Of a DNA stretch of 64,000 nucleotides, positions 26,138 through 36,454 are shown piece after piece. The stretch lies in the NCBI RefSeq assembly GCF_013359935.1, contig NZ_JABMCB010000170.1, positions 124,001 to 188,000 of the forward strand, read 5' to 3'. The notes beneath the pieces were generated by a model that was not told where the DNA came from, ran no database searches, and worked only from the letters and a program-made list of their open reading frames with translations. Both the position numbers and the translations under genes were made by a program. Origin of the DNA: Paenibacillus xylanilyticus. GTDB taxonomy: Bacteria; Bacillota; Bacilli; Paenibacillales; Paenibacillaceae. Each line of letters opens with the position of its first letter. The stretch's first letter is position 1.

Positions 26138-26650
26138 ATGATCTATCAAATTAGTGTTGCCTTGATTGCAGTGGCGTTTGCAGTGCTGGTTTTCTTCTTA
26201 ATTCGTACATTGAAATCTGCTCAAGGCTCGCTCGACAACGTATCCAAGACACTTCAGGAAGTTCAAAAGACGATTGATGAACTGAGCTATGAAGTCAAAC
26301 AGACGGTAAGGCATGCCAACGATATTACTGTCGACGTACAGCACAAAATGAAGCAAATTGATCCGGTAATGGAATCGGTACAGAATCTTGGGGAGGTTTT
26401 GAATGAGGTGACAGAGGCTGCCAAACAGGTATCCACGACCATGATCGCCAAATTTCAAACCAAACGAAACAATCAAGAACAGCAGAACAAACGTTCAGAG
26501 GTAGCCAAAGTACAGACAACGCCTGCGACACCGAACGATCGGACCCTGCAAAGTTATCAAGCTACATATAATGATACTGCAAAGGGCGGGAAAAATTGGG
26601 TGAAATATATTGATCTGGCCGCAAATGTTTGGCAACGTATGCGCAAGTAA
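26138..26650 (+). CDS. DUF948 (YtxG-like) general stress protein
   Basis: 170 residues. The ATG at 26138 follows AAGCGAGG. One N-terminal membrane helix (ISVALIAVAFAVLVFFLI) is followed by a long heptad-patterned cytosolic helix (LKSAQGSLDNVSKTLQEVQK, then TIDELSYEVKQTVRHANDI) and a Gln/Asn-rich tail. This is the DUF948 layout of B. subtilis YtxG, a SigB-dependent general-stress gene there. The SigB-type promoter directly in front supports the same control here. The molecular role is unknown. Confidence 0.85.
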   Translation: MIYQISVALIAVAFAVLVFFLIRTLKSAQGSLDNVSKTLQEVQKTIDELSYEVKQTVRHANDITVDVQHKMKQIDPVMESVQNLGEVLNEVTEAAKQVSTTMIAKFQTKRNNQEQQNKRSEVAKVQTTPATPNDRTLQSYQATYNDTAKGGKNWVKYIDLAANVWQRMRK

Positions 26651-26721
26651 CGTGACCGCTGTGTAATCCTGAATGTCTTTCAGAGCGGTGATGAACTGAA
26701 CTAAATGAAAGGGTGAGAATC

Positions 26722-27258
26722 ATGATGAAACTACTGCTTGTTATGTTTAGCGTAATTTCTCCCTTTTCCGTTCAACCGGCAGCAGCAGTACCTGCTGCTC
26801 AAGATATGCAATGGACGGTAGTGGAAGAGGAAGTACCAGAGGTTAATCTGGCTGCTGATCGATCCGGACCGGTTCAGCATTTTCGGACTCTGAATGGCAT
26901 CTCTCTGAATGACAGCAAAGGTCATATTTTAGCAGAGAAAGGTCAGCCGCTTCAAAAGAAGGTAGATCCATACCTTGGTTGTCCTGAATTTGAATTCAAT
27001 GATGTCAAGGTTGGGCTCTGTGAGGATACCGGAGAAATCCAGTATGTGCACATTGATGGAACCGAAGGCCGATTGAAGCTCAATGAGCAGTGGATCGACA
27101 TGGATATTGAGTCCATCCGCGAGGTTTTGGGCGAGCCCTATGTTGTGGCTGAAGATGGAGAAGTGTATCTGCGAGGTCATCAGGCCATCAAGGTTTATAT
27201 GAAGCCTGGCACCGAGCGGATTGATGGTGTTGATCTTTTTGAGGATCATCTCCAGTAA
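26722..27258 (+). CDS. secreted hypothetical protein (YjgB/DUF4309-like?)
   Basis: 178 residues. The ATG at 26722 lies 8 bases after AAAGGG. A signal peptide (LLLVMFSVISPFSVQPAAA) is followed by a domain with two short repeated units: NGISLNDSKGHILAEKGQP and, later, ESIREVLGEPYVVAEDGEVY, each a helix then a 'G-x-P' turn. This resembles SmpA/OmlA-like or DUF4309 modules. The likeness is weak, so no function is claimed. It lies 71 bases after the DUF948 gene in the same direction and may be read from the same SigB-type promoter. Confidence 0.7.
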   Translation: MMKLLLVMFSVISPFSVQPAAAVPAAQDMQWTVVEEEVPEVNLAADRSGPVQHFRTLNGISLNDSKGHILAEKGQPLQKKVDPYLGCPEFEFNDVKVGLCEDTGEIQYVHIDGTEGRLKLNEQWIDMDIESIREVLGEPYVVAEDGEVYLRGHQAIKVYMKPGTERIDGVDLFEDHLQ

Positions 27259-27285
27259 AAGGGAAAAAGTTTCTTCTAAAGAAGC

Positions 27286-27311
27286 GTTTCAATCAAATAT
27301 CGTAAGGTTAT
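27286..27311 (+). promoter_or_regulatory. SigB-type promoter for the YflT gene
   Basis: GTTTCA (27286-27291), 14-base spacer, GGTTAT (27306-27311), 48 bases before the YflT-like start. Confidence 0.7.
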
Positions 27312-27359
27312 ATATTAAAAGCAGCTCGAAATGAAGATTATCAGAGGAGAGGGGAAACG

Positions 27360-27704
27360 ATGAATTCAACCAATGCGCAAGTTTATGCAAAAGTGGTAGA
27401 AAACGGAGTCCAAGCGGTAGAAGCGGTGAAAGAACTGCAGAATACCGGATACCTTGCTGATCATATCTTCGTTCTGGCCCACGAGAAGGATCGTACGGAT
27501 CGAATTGCTGATACAGCTGATGCCAAGGAGATCGGTATCAAGGAGGAAGGCGTATTCGATTCCATGGCGAATTTGTTCCGTTCACGTGGTGATGAACTCC
27601 GGGCCAAAATTGTATCCATGGGCTTTACCGAAGCTGAGGCGGACTTCTACGAGACTGAACTCGATAAAGGCAAAGTGCTTGTTATTGCCAAAAAGAAAGA
27701 TTAA
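27360..27704 (+). CDS. YflT-domain general stress protein
   Basis: 114 residues, soluble. AGAGGAGAGGGG precedes the ATG at 27360. The fold signature is a N-terminal strand/helix (VYAKVVENGVQAVEAVKELQ), a 'GYLADHIFVLAHEKDRT' strand and a C-terminal 'FYETELDKGKVLVIAKK', as in the YflT/GsrA-type heat-stress domain found in SigB regulons. SigB-type control is suggested by the promoter upstream. Action unknown. It is followed by a long perfect palindrome acting as terminator. Confidence 0.87.
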   Translation: MNSTNAQVYAKVVENGVQAVEAVKELQNTGYLADHIFVLAHEKDRTDRIADTADAKEIGIKEEGVFDSMANLFRSRGDELRAKIVSMGFTEAEADFYETELDKGKVLVIAKKKD

Positions 27705-28038
27705 TTGGTATACATGTTAACCGAAGCATCCTGAAAAGGACAGGCTTTAGGATCAAAAACATAGATAAGGAATGGGGATATCCCCATTCCTTATCTATGT
27801 TTTTGCGAGTTTGGAAGCGGGATCAGAACGCAGCAAAAACAGGGCAGCAAGCAGGTGTGTTTTCCTGTAGTGGTGCCATTTACTGATAGAAGTTTTTTGC
27901 TTTTGAGATTATAGTTATAGTAGGAAATATTATGTCTACCGCCGTATTGATCGCGAAAAATGTATATTTTGGGTTGTTACATGACTTGATAAAAATCGAC
28001 AAACCCGGAACGGAACGCCACAGATAAGGGAGATAGAA
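27705..28038. other. intergenic region in front of the SigB control module
   Basis: It holds the 52-bp palindromic terminator (27754-27805), then about 230 bases of leader for the RsbY-like gene. I find no SigB-type box here and no clear SigA promoter; AT-rich patches near 27905-27935 are candidates only. No gene is seen. Confidence 0.5.
27754..27805. terminator. 52-bp perfect palindrome, bidirectional terminator
   Basis: Each 26-base arm is perfectly complementary with no spacer; the centre is GGGGATATCCCC at 27774-27785 and the ends are CAAAAAC and GTTTTTG. A transcript from either side ends in a T run. It is much longer than the other terminators of this window. Confidence 0.85.
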
Positions 28039-29208
28039 ATGAAAATACTTATTGTTGACGACAATCCGACGAATGTCATTATTATTCGAGAAATTCTGAA
28101 AAAAGAGAACTATCGTGACATTTTAACGGCAAGTTCAGCCATGGAAATGTTTGAAGTATTGGGAATTGGGGAGGAAAACAACGAACTCCGTCCGAAACCG
28201 TCGGATATTGACCTTATTTTGCTAGATATGATGATGCCTGAAATGGATGGGATCGAAGCCTGCAGAATTGTGCAGAAATTCGAAAATCTTAAGGATATTC
28301 CCATTATTATGGTTACAGCGATCGGTGACTCCAAAAAACTTGCCGAAGCATTGGACGCCGGAGCGTCGGATTATGTAACGAAACCGATTAACAAAGTGGA
28401 ACTGATGGCCCGAATTCGCCTCGCTCTCCGTCTGAAGCAGGAAAAGGACTGGCATAAGGAACGTGATCAGCGCATCCAGGACGAGCTTAAGCTGGCTGCC
28501 ATGGTACAGAATGCGGTATTAAGTCCGGCTATCGAAGATCCGTTGTTCCATGTCAATGCGATCTATAAGCCTTCATTCGAACTTGCGGGGGATCTGTATT
28601 CATGGTACCCACTTGGGGAAGGCCGTTACGGAGTACTGCTGCTGGATATGATGGGGCACGGAATCTCTTCCTCGCTGTTTACTATGTTCATTGCCTCGGT
28701 ACTAAAAGATACGGTTACGACCTATGTGGATCCAGAGAAGGTGATTCAGGAGCTGAATCGTCGTTTTAACCAACTGCATTTGGAAAAACAGTTGGTACAG
28801 TACTACTTTACAGCTATTTACCTGGTTGTAGACACCCGAATGAAGCGTATTGATTATGTCAATGCAGGGCACCCACCAGCTTTATTTTTCCAAGGCGATG
28901 GAAGTGTAACCACATTTGATTCGGTTTGTTGTCCGGTGGGGTTGTTCGACAAAATGGATATTGAACCGCAGACCATTCATTATGAGGGTGAGGGACATAT
29001 TGCACTCTATACGGATGGCTTAACAGAAGCTGTTCAAGGAGACCAGGAGGAACAACTCCAATTTTTGATTGAACAGTTAAAAGGTGAACATCAATGGAAT
29101 GAACCTGCGATGCAGGCGTTATTTTTTGATGATGAAATTCCGCAGGAGCGGGATGATGATAAATGCTTGGTATGGATCACATTGAATAAAGGGGCGGAAG
29201 CTGAATGA
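28039..29208 (+). CDS. RsbY-like receiver plus PP2C phosphatase for SigB control
   Basis: 389 residues. AAGGGAGATAG precedes the ATG. Residues 1-130 form a receiver with acidic pocket (IVDDNPTN), phospho-acceptor Asp63 in [13 protein letters not shown] and Lys in YVTKPINKVEL. A linker helix leads to a SpoIIE/RsbU-type PP2C domain with LAGDLYSW, LLLDMMGHGISSSLF, VNAGHPPALFF and LYTDGLTEA. In B. cereus, RsbY of this layout dephosphorylates RsbV after being phosphorylated by RsbK. The stop overlaps the kinase start (ATGA), and rsbV-rsbW-sigB follow in the same direction, so this is most likely the activating phosphatase. Confidence 0.92.
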   Translation: MKILIVDDNPTNVIIIREILKKENYRDILTASSAMEMFEVLGIGEENNELRPKPSDIDLILLDMMMPEMDGIEACRIVQKFENLKDIPIIMVTAIGDSKKLAEALDAGASDYVTKPINKVELMARIRLALRLKQEKDWHKERDQRIQDELKLAAMVQNAVLSPAIEDPLFHVNAIYKPSFELAGDLYSWYPLGEGRYGVLLLDMMGHGISSSLFTMFIASVLKDTVTTYVDPEKVIQELNRRFNQLHLEKQLVQYYFTAIYLVVDTRMKRIDYVNAGHPPALFFQGDGSVTTFDSVCCPVGLFDKMDIEPQTIHYEGEGHIALYTDGLTEAVQGDQEEQLQFLIEQLKGEHQWNEPAMQALFFDDEIPQERDDDKCLVWITLNKGAEAE

Positions 29209-32200
29209 AGATCAGGAATAAACTGCTGATTGGCTTTACTGCTCTCATGGCTATTCTACTTGTGCTCACTTTCGTGAGTTACGAGCGGATGAGTAGTGCC
29301 AATCAACAGATCGATCAGATGTATCAGGATCGTTATCTGAAAGTCAGGAACACTTCATCGGTACGTGGAGAGGTCAATGACATAGGAAAATTGCTGACTA
29401 ACTTGTTGCTTAATCCGAACAATTCGATTAGTGCCGCCGATGGTGAACTCAAGGAGATGGAAGAGAGAGGAGAAGGCTATCTAGAGGAAGTACGTGCACG
29501 GGCAGATAGCGCAGGTGAGCATCAATTGGTCGACCGTGTCAATGAGGCCTGGGTAGCCTATGGTGCGTACTCAACGAGACAGCTCAGCCTCTTGTCTCAA
29601 GGGCGTATCGAAGATGCCAATAACTACCGTAATTCAACAGGGCTCGCTGTGCAAAAGGAAGCTGTGGATAGTCTGAATGCACTCTCTCGTTTTCAGGATC
29701 AGGAGATTGATACGGAGATCAAGCAAGCGAACGAGGAATTCAACCGTGCTGTTCAGATTACCGTAGGCATTATGATTGTCGGGCTTCTGTTTGCACTTGG
29801 CGTTATCCTCTGGGTGCTGCCAAGCATTACAAGAGGTCTGAATACGGTGTCGATGATGATTACAAGTTTTGGTAAAGGCCGATATCGCACGATCAGACGT
29901 ATTCAGGTCAAGTCCACGGACGAGATCGGGCAGATTGCCAGTGTATTCAAAGATGTATCTGCTGATTTGGAAGAAAAACTAGAAATAGAGAAGGCTTATA
30001 TGAAGGCCCAGCAGGATCAGAACTGGATGAGCTCCAATATAGCCAGAGTACCTGAATTGCTGCGCGGCATCGGTTCAATTCGTCAGATTTCGCAAATGTT
30101 TATTAGCGAGTTTACACCAGTGCTTGGAGCACAGCTCGGCGTGGTGTATCTGATTGATGAAGAGAAGCACCCCGATGAATTGAGACGGTATGGTGCTTAC
30201 GCCTTTGAAGAGAACGAGGACGTTGGCAAGGAAGTATATCGGGTTGGTGAAGGGCTAATCGGCCAGTCAGCTCTCGATATGAAACCGATTATTCTAGAAA
30301 ATACACCTGAAGATTATGTGAACATTGGTTCTGCCTCAGGCTCTACCCGTGCTACCAGTATCATGATTTATCCTGTCGTTTTTGAGGATGAGCTGATCGG
30401 TGTGGTCGAATTGGCTTCTTTTGAAGGGTTTAATGATCTGCATAAGCAGTTATTCTCCCAGCTGATCATGAACTTGGGCGTCATTCTTAACAATGTTCGG
30501 CGCCGCTTGCGCGTGGAAGAGCTGCTGCGTGAGTCGCAGGCACTTACAGAAGAACTTCAGGTGCAATCCGAGGAACTGCAAACACAGCAGGAGGAATTAC
30601 GTCGCTCCAATGAAAACCTGGAAGAACAGACGGGGGCTCTTAAGCGCTCTGAAGAATTGCTCCAGCGTCAGCAGGAAGAGCTGGAACATTTCAATACCGA
30701 GCTGATTGCCAAGACCCGTGCACTTGAAGAGCAGGTTCGTGAAGTGGAAGAGAAAAATGACGAGATTGAGAAAACGAAAACACAGCTGGAACAGCAGGCG
30801 ATGCAGCTGTCGATGACAAGCAAATACAAGTCCGAATTTTTGGCGAATATGTCGCATGAACTTCGAACTCCGCTGAACAGTCTGCTCATCCTGTCCCAAT
30901 TGCTGTCTGAAAATAAGGAAGGCAACCTCAGCAGCAAGCAGCAGGAATATGCTCAAACGATTTATATGTCGGGCGCAGATTTGCTTAAGATGATTGATGA
31001 GATTTTGGACCTTTCCAAAGTCGATGCGGGCAAGATGGATATCAATTATGAGACGGTTCGAATGGATGAATTGACCGCTTTTGTGGAACAAAACTTCGGG
31101 CCTATGGCGAACAAAAAAGAACTGGATCTAAACATTCAATTCGACAGCACTTTACCTGAATGGGTGTATACCGACAGTCACCGTGTGAAGCAGATTTTGC
31201 GCAACTTGCTGTCGAATGCCTTTAAATTTACCAATCGGGGATCCGTAAGCATTATTGGACGGAAAATGACACCTGAGGAACTTCCGGGTTATCTGAATAC
31301 CAATCAAGAGTATGTCGGATTTACCGTGAAGGATACCGGGATCGGAATACCTTCTGACAAAACGGATTTGATCTTCGAGGCCTTCCAGCAAGTTGATGGA
31401 ACAACCAGCCGCAAATACGGGGGTACCGGACTGGGATTATCCATCAGTCGTGAGTTGGCACGTCTATTGGGCGGTGCGATCCAAGTCGAATCCTCCGAAG
31501 GTGTGGGCAGTGCGTTTACATTATACCTTCCTGACAATCATGAGGAAGCGGCTCCGGAGGACGAAGGAGTTATCGAAGCAGCCGCATCTGCAGAGTATGA
31601 TTCGTCTGCAAGACGGTCCCGAACCTTGCGTTCAAGCCGGCAGACTGTAATTGCACCGGATCCTGATGCCACTTCCCTGATGGAGATGCCAGCAACCGAC
31701 ACAGCTGTATCCGTGCATGTAGAGGATGATCAGAGCAATCTCATCGAGGGAGACAAAATATTGCTCATTATTGAAGATGACGTCAACTTTGCTCATATTT
31801 TGATGGATATGGCCAGAGGAAGAGGATTCAAGGCGATTGTGGCAACGCAAGGAGACAAGGGGCTCGACATGGCCCGTCAATATTTGCCGGATGCGATTAT
31901 TCTCGATATTCAGCTCCCGGTCATGGATGGTTGGGCCATCCTGGGCGAACTGAAAAGCAGCTCGGCAACACGTCATATACCAGTACATGTTATTTCTGTG
32001 ATTGACGATATGAAACAGGGATTGATGATGGGCGCAATTGCCTACCTGAAAAAACCTTCCAGCAAGGATTCGCTGGATAAAGCCTTCTCGCATATCGAAT
32101 CCTATACAGAGAATCAGTTGAAACGTTTGCTTATTGTGGAAGATGATGAAGTTCAGCGTAAAGCCATTATAGAACTCATTGGACATGATGATGTGGCCAT

Positions 32201-32924
32201 AACCGCTGTATCTACAGGCAGTGAGGCTTTAACGGAATTGCATAGCCAGCGGTACGATTGCATGGTACTGGATCTGATGTTGACAGACATGACCGGATTC
32301 GAATTGCTGGATCAGATCAGGGATGATCAATATCTGAATGATCTTCCGATCATTATCTACACAGGCAAGGAGCTGGATAGCAAGGAAGAGATGAAGCTCC
32401 GCAAATATGCGGAGTCCATCATTATCAAAGACGTGAAATCACCTGAACGTTTACTTGATGAGACAACCTTGTTCCTGCACCGGGTAGAAGCCAATCTGCC
32501 GGAAGACAAGCGAAGAATTTTGCAGAAGCTTCATAACAAGGAGACCTTATTTGAAGGCAAAAAAATACTGCTCGTAGATGATGATATCCGAAACGTATTT
32601 GCACTTTCGAGTGTGCTTGAAGGTTACCGAATGGATGTTACGTTTGCTGAGAACGGGCGTGAAGCCCTGGAGATTCTGGATAAGAATCCGGAGATTGATC
32701 TTGTACTCATGGATATGATGATGCCAGAAATGGATGGATACGAGGCTATGACACGGATTAGACAGATTCCAAGGTTTGAGAAACTGCCAATTATTGCGCT
32801 GACGGCCAAAGCCATGAAGGATGATCGGGGTAAGTGTATTGAAGCCGGCGCATCCGATTATGTGAAAAAACCGATCCAAACGGATCAACTGTTATCATTA
32901 ATGCGTGTGTGGCTGTATTCGTAA
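29205..32924 (+). CDS. RsbK-like giant hybrid sensor kinase with three receivers
   Basis: 1239 residues. Membrane helix (about 8-26), extracellular four-helix/CHASE3-like sensor (27-180), helix (about 184-204), HAMP (about 205-260), GAF (about 285-430), a long Gln/Glu-rich coiled coil (about 440-535), HisKA with His551 in [12 protein letters not shown], HATPase ([31 protein letters not shown]). Three receivers follow with Asp901 ([12 protein letters not shown]), Asp1023 ([12 protein letters not shown]) and Asp1170 ([12 protein letters not shown]). This is the B. cereus RsbK plan, with one more receiver than I remember for RsbK. It overlaps the RsbY-like gene by 4 bases and should feed phosphate to its receiver. 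Confidence 0.9.
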   Translation: MKIRNKLLIGFTALMAILLVLTFVSYERMSSANQQIDQMYQDRYLKVRNTSSVRGEVNDIGKLLTNLLLNPNNSISAADGELKEMEERGEGYLEEVRARADSAGEHQLVDRVNEAWVAYGAYSTRQLSLLSQGRIEDANNYRNSTGLAVQKEAVDSLNALSRFQDQEIDTEIKQANEEFNRAVQITVGIMIVGLLFALGVILWVLPSITRGLNTVSMMITSFGKGRYRTIRRIQVKSTDEIGQIASVFKDVSADLEEKLEIEKAYMKAQQDQNWMSSNIARVPELLRGIGSIRQISQMFISEFTPVLGAQLGVVYLIDEEKHPDELRRYGAYAFEENEDVGKEVYRVGEGLIGQSALDMKPIILENTPEDYVNIGSASGSTRATSIMIYPVVFEDELIGVVELASFEGFNDLHKQLFSQLIMNLGVILNNVRRRLRVEELLRESQALTEELQVQSEELQTQQEELRRSNENLEEQTGALKRSEELLQRQQEELEHFNTELIAKTRALEEQVREVEEKNDEIEKTKTQLEQQAMQLSMTSKYKSEFLANMSHELRTPLNSLLILSQLLSENKEGNLSSKQQEYAQTIYMSGADLLKMIDEILDLSKVDAGKMDINYETVRMDELTAFVEQNFGPMANKKELDLNIQFDSTLPEWVYTDSHRVKQILRNLLSNAFKFTNRGSVSIIGRKMTPEELPGYLNTNQEYVGFTVKDTGIGIPSDKTDLIFEAFQQVDGTTSRKYGGTGLGLSISRELARLLGGAIQVESSEGVGSAFTLYLPDNHEEAAPEDEGVIEAAASAEYDSSARRSRTLRSSRQTVIAPDPDATSLMEMPATDTAVSVHVEDDQSNLIEGDKILLIIEDDVNFAHILMDMARGRGFKAIVATQGDKGLDMARQYLPDAIILDIQLPVMDGWAILGELKSSSATRHIPVHVISVIDDMKQGLMMGAIAYLKKPSSKDSLDKAFSHIESYTENQLKRLLIVEDDEVQRKAIIELIGHDDVAITAVSTGSEALTELHSQRYDCMVLDLMLTDMTGFELLDQIRDDQYLNDLPIIIYTGKELDSKEEMKLRKYAESIIIKDVKSPERLLDETTLFLHRVEANLPEDKRRILQKLHNKETLFEGKKILLVDDDIRNVFALSSVLEGYRMDVTFAENGREALEILDKNPEIDLVLMDMMMPEMDGYEAMTRIRQIPRFEKLPIIALTAKAMKDDRGKCIEAGASDYVKKPIQTDQLLSLMRVWLYS

Positions 32925-32995
32925 CCCGATAGTTTGGGTAATGAACAACAATACATCTATTACGCAAGTAACAAATGAAGAAGTGGAGAGAATCT

Positions 32996-33868
32996 ATGAC
33001 ACCGTGGGAACCTACCGAGGCTGATGAACAATCGGTCCGCATGCCGCAAGACGAAGAACGCGAATTGATTGAGATTGAGTTGTTATTGGAAGGTATGCAC
33101 CGTCTATATGGATATGATTTCAGAAATTACGCATTGCCGTCTTTGAAACGAAGAATCTGGCATTATGCCCATTCGGAAGGTGTTAAGACGATATCCGGTC
33201 TGCAGGAACTGGTTTTACATGAGCGTTCTGCATTTGAGCGTTTCGTACAAAACCTGTCCATTCCTGTGACCGAGATGTTTCGCGATCCTACGCTGTTCCG
33301 GACGTTCCGTGAAAAGATCATTCCTGTGTTAAGAACATATCCGTATATTCGGATTTGGCACGCGGGTTGTTCCACGGGCGAAGAAGTGTATTCCATGGCG
33401 ATCATGCTGCATGAGGAGGGTCTCTATGATAAGGCACGCATCTATGCTACCGACATGAATGACCGTTCTTTGCAGCAGGCCAAGGAAGGCGTATATGGCA
33501 TCGAAAAGATGAAACTATACACGACAAACTATTTGGAGGCAGGGGGTACAAGAGCCTTCTCCGAATACTATACAGCGAAGTATAACTCCGTTATGTTTCA
33601 TCCTTATTTGAGGAAAAACATTATTTTTGCGGAGCATAATCTGGCAACTGACCGGTCATTTAACGAGTTTAACGTTATCTTTTGCCGCAATGTAATGATT
33701 TATTTTAATGATGAACTGCGGAATCATGTGCACGGGCTGTTTCATGAGAGCTTGAGCCACTTCGGCATCCTTGTGCTGGGATCCAAGGAATCAATACATT
33801 TTACGGAATTCAGCGATGCCTACGAGCCGTTAGACCGGACGGAAAAAATATACCGGAAGATCAAATAG
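32996..33868 (+). CDS. CheR-type methyltransferase (RsbM-like)
   Basis: 290 residues, soluble. The ATG at 32996 is favoured by GTGGAGAG 6-7 bases upstream over an ATG at 32975. The N-terminal helical CheR domain ([18 protein letters not shown]) is followed by the SAM-binding domain with [30 protein letters not shown] and [11 protein letters not shown]. CheR enzymes methylate glutamates in chemoreceptors, but no receptor or chemotaxis gene is present here. In B. cereus, RsbM in the sigB cluster methylates RsbK and restrains it. The position between two hybrid kinases of the sigB cluster makes the same role likely (inference). Confidence 0.9.
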   Translation: MTPWEPTEADEQSVRMPQDEERELIEIELLLEGMHRLYGYDFRNYALPSLKRRIWHYAHSEGVKTISGLQELVLHERSAFERFVQNLSIPVTEMFRDPTLFRTFREKIIPVLRTYPYIRIWHAGCSTGEEVYSMAIMLHEEGLYDKARIYATDMNDRSLQQAKEGVYGIEKMKLYTTNYLEAGGTRAFSEYYTAKYNSVMFHPYLRKNIIFAEHNLATDRSFNEFNVIFCRNVMIYFNDELRNHVHGLFHESLSHFGILVLGSKESIHFTEFSDAYEPLDRTEKIYRKIK

Positions 33869-33884
33869 GGGGTTAGGGTTAGCC

Positions 33885-35558
33885 ATGGGGCTCAATGAAC
33901 CAATCCACATATTATTGGTAGATGACCGCCCCGAGAATCTGCTTGCTTTGGAAGCAGTATTGGAATCGGAACAATATAAACTCGTCAAGGCAACTTCTGG
34001 AGAAGAGGCACTTCGATGCTTGCTTAAAGACGAATTTGCGGTCATTGTGCTGGATGTGCAGATGCCTGGAATGGACGGAATTGAGACAGCAAAGTTAATT
34101 AAAGCGCGCGATAAATCAAAGGATGTACCGATTATTTTTATCTCTGCCAACAGCAGGGAAGCAGAACATTTATTTGCCGGGTATTCGGCGGGTGCCATCG
34201 ATTACATGGTTAAGCCGTTTATTCCTCAAATTTTAAAATCGAAAATTGATGGGTTTGTTGAAATGTTCATTACAAACAAACGGCTGAAAACCCAAACCAT
34301 GCTGCTTCACCAGAAAACACAGGAACTCGAAAAAATGAATCAGCAGCTTATTCAGGCCAAAGAGGAAGCGGAGATTGCGGCAAATGCCAAAACCGAATTT
34401 CTCGCCATGATGAGTCATGAGATCCGGACACCGATGAACGGTGTCATCGGTATGGTTGATTTGCTGATGGAGACTGAATTGAAAGACGATCAGAAAGAAT
34501 ACGTCGATATCGTAAGACGAAGTGCGGATGCACTTGTAACAGTTATTAACGATATTCTTGATTTTACGAAAATGGAATCCGGGAAGATGGAGCTCGAGGA
34601 GCATCCATTTGATCTCGTTACATGTATAAAAGAAGTTCTGGGCCTGTTTGCTGTGGAAGCGGGGAAGAAGAATCTGGAGCTGGACTACTTTTTGGAGGAT
34701 TCTGTCCCGGAACTGGTTTATGGAGATATGGCGAGACTGCGTCAGGTCCTAATGAATCTGATTGCCAATGCAATCAAATTTACGGATCAAGGCGGAGTGT
34801 ATCTGATCGTATCCATTAACGAAGAAAAAGACGGCAGAATGACGCTGGAATTTGCAGTAAAAGATACAGGGATAGGCATTTCATCTGACAAAGTGGATCG
34901 CCTGTTTCAACCATTCTCCCAGCTTGATACATCCATGACACGCAAATACGGCGGAACCGGGCTGGGACTGGCTATTTGCCGAACGCTAGTGGAAATGATG
35001 GGTGGGAACATCTATCTGGACACGAGCGAAAAGCGTGGTGCTACCTTTATCTTCACAATTCAGGTTCAGCGTTATGTAGAGACGGAGCTGTTAAATGGGA
35101 ATGGAGAAGAACGATCGGAGGATATGGAACGTTATGAAATGCAGCCTTCCGTATTAATTGTCGATGATCATCCGATTAACCAGAAATTGATGGCCATTAT
35201 GCTTAGCAAGCTGGGCTTTATCTCGGATACCGCTGAAGATGGACAGAAGGCGCTGGATATGGTTCTAGAGAATCCGAACTATGATTATATATTTATGGAT
35301 TTGCAAATGCCGGTGATGGATGGCTTGGAATGTACACGCAGGATACGGGAAAGTCTGCCCAAAGAAAAACAGCCTGTCGTATTGGCCATGACTGCAAATG
35401 TAATGGAAGGTATCCAGCAGCGCTGCCTGGCTGTCGGGATGGATGATTACATCAGCAAACCCGTCAAAATGGGAAGTGTGAAGCAAAAATTGTCACGATT
35501 TCAGGAGGAGCGGCAAATCTACAAATCCCCCTCGTCAGCCATGAATCATGCCAATTGA
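33885..35558 (+). CDS. sensorless hybrid histidine kinase (receiver-kinase-receiver)
   Basis: 557 residues, no membrane segment. An N-terminal receiver (Asp57 in [12 protein letters not shown]) is followed by a coiled-coil linker, HisKA with His178 in [15 protein letters not shown], HATPase ([31 protein letters not shown]) and a C-terminal receiver (Asp472 in [12 protein letters not shown]). Having receivers instead of a sensor, it must take its signal from another kinase, most simply from the RsbK-like protein. It starts 16 bases after the CheR gene and ends 86 bases before rsbV. I do not know a counterpart in the B. cereus rsbK/rsbY/rsbM cluster. Confidence 0.9.
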   Translation: MGLNEPIHILLVDDRPENLLALEAVLESEQYKLVKATSGEEALRCLLKDEFAVIVLDVQMPGMDGIETAKLIKARDKSKDVPIIFISANSREAEHLFAGYSAGAIDYMVKPFIPQILKSKIDGFVEMFITNKRLKTQTMLLHQKTQELEKMNQQLIQAKEEAEIAANAKTEFLAMMSHEIRTPMNGVIGMVDLLMETELKDDQKEYVDIVRRSADALVTVINDILDFTKMESGKMELEEHPFDLVTCIKEVLGLFAVEAGKKNLELDYFLEDSVPELVYGDMARLRQVLMNLIANAIKFTDQGGVYLIVSINEEKDGRMTLEFAVKDTGIGISSDKVDRLFQPFSQLDTSMTRKYGGTGLGLAICRTLVEMMGGNIYLDTSEKRGATFIFTIQVQRYVETELLNGNGEERSEDMERYEMQPSVLIVDDHPINQKLMAIMLSKLGFISDTAEDGQKALDMVLENPNYDYIFMDLQMPVMDGLECTRRIRESLPKEKQPVVLAMTANVMEGIQQRCLAVGMDDYISKPVKMGSVKQKLSRFQEERQIYKSPSSAMNHAN

Positions 35559-35580
35559 AATAATTGTTAATTTGCTTTTT

Positions 35581-35606
35581 GTTTCATGTGGGCTCAAGTT
35601 GGGTTA
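35581..35606 (+). promoter_or_regulatory. SigB-type autoregulatory promoter of rsbV-rsbW-sigB
   Basis: GTTTCA (35581-35586), 14-base spacer, GGGTTA (35601-35606), 38 bases before the rsbV start. It would let SigB amplify its own operon independently of the kinase genes upstream, as known for sigB operons. Confidence 0.8.
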
Positions 35607-35644
35607 TTAGGTAAGGAAACCATTGATCAGGAGAGAGATGTCTA

Positions 35645-35983
35645 ATGAATACAAATAAAAATGAAAAATTCAATGCAAAGACCGAAACACAAAACGGCGT
35701 GTGCACGGTATACCTTACTGGCGAACTGGATTTGTCAGTAGCTCCTGAATTTCGTTTGGTCATGGAGCCGCTTGTGGACAACAAGGAACAGGATTTGATT
35801 ATTAACATGAAGGACCTGAAGTATATCGATAGCACAGGGATTGGAATCCTGTTATCTGTTCTGAAAGCACGACATGGAATGGAAGCACGCTTTGAAGTAC
35901 AAGAAGTTCCTGCGCAGATTCAGAAGCTTTTTGATATGACGGGTATTGCCAAATTCTTTGTCTCACAGAAGAATTCCCAATAG
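35645..35983 (+). CDS. rsbV: anti-anti-sigma factor RsbV
   Basis: 112 residues, a single STAS domain. AGGAGAGAG precedes the ATG. Ser63 in YIDSTGIGILLSVL is the expected site phosphorylated by RsbW; the flanking MKDLKYIDSTG matches RsbV/SpoIIAA. When unphosphorylated it binds RsbW and frees SigB. First gene of the SigB-promoted unit, 18 bases before rsbW. Confidence 0.93.
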   Translation: MNTNKNEKFNAKTETQNGVCTVYLTGELDLSVAPEFRLVMEPLVDNKEQDLIINMKDLKYIDSTGIGILLSVLKARHGMEARFEVQEVPAQIQKLFDMTGIAKFFVSQKNSQ

Positions 35984-36001
35984 GAAAGGATCGAAAAAGG
36001 A

Positions 36002-36454
36002 ATGAATGCAGAAGTTCAAAGAGTCACCCTTAACTTACCGGCGACAGCTGATTACGTGGATATTGTAAGACTTAATCTTTATGGTGTTGCGTCCAAAATG
36101 GGATTTTCTTATGAGGACATTGAGGATATGAAAGTTGCTGTATCTGAGGCTTGTAACAACTCTGTACTTTATGCCTACTCACACGAAGGCGGCATGGTTG
36201 AGGTTGTTTTTGAAGTGGACAGCGACACGCTGGCAATCACAGTCAAGGATGAAGGTGCAAGCTTCGAAAACGTCAATCCTGCAGTATCGCGTGCAGGCCT
36301 TCACGACACTGAACTGACAGATGCCCAAATTGGCGGACTTGGATTCTATCTAATGCAAGCCCTGATGGATGATGTCAGCGTGGAAAGTGAGACGGGCAAA
36401 GGTACGAAAGTAGTACTCGTAAAACGTCTTGCAAGAAGTGAGGAGAAAGTATGA
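36002..36454 (+). CDS. rsbW: anti-sigma factor and serine kinase RsbW
   Basis: 150 residues of the GHKL fold: VAVSEACNNSVLYAY (N box), VKDEGASFE (G1) and GGLGFYLMQALMDDVSVES (G2) in order. It binds SigB in unstressed cells and phosphorylates RsbV. The stop overlaps the sigB start (ATGA), so the two products are probably made in a fixed ratio. Confidence 0.93.
   Translation: MNAEVQRVTLNLPATADYVDIVRLNLYGVASKMGFSYEDIEDMKVAVSEACNNSVLYAYSHEGGMVEVVFEVDSDTLAITVKDEGASFENVNPAVSRAGLHDTELTDAQIGGLGFYLMQALMDDVSVESETGKGTKVVLVKRLARSEEKV

Noticed and set aside
27951..27976. GGGTTG (27971-27976) as SigB -10 of the RsbY-like gene
   Set aside because: The position 14 bases upstream (27951-27956) reads TCGCGA, which is no -35 match.
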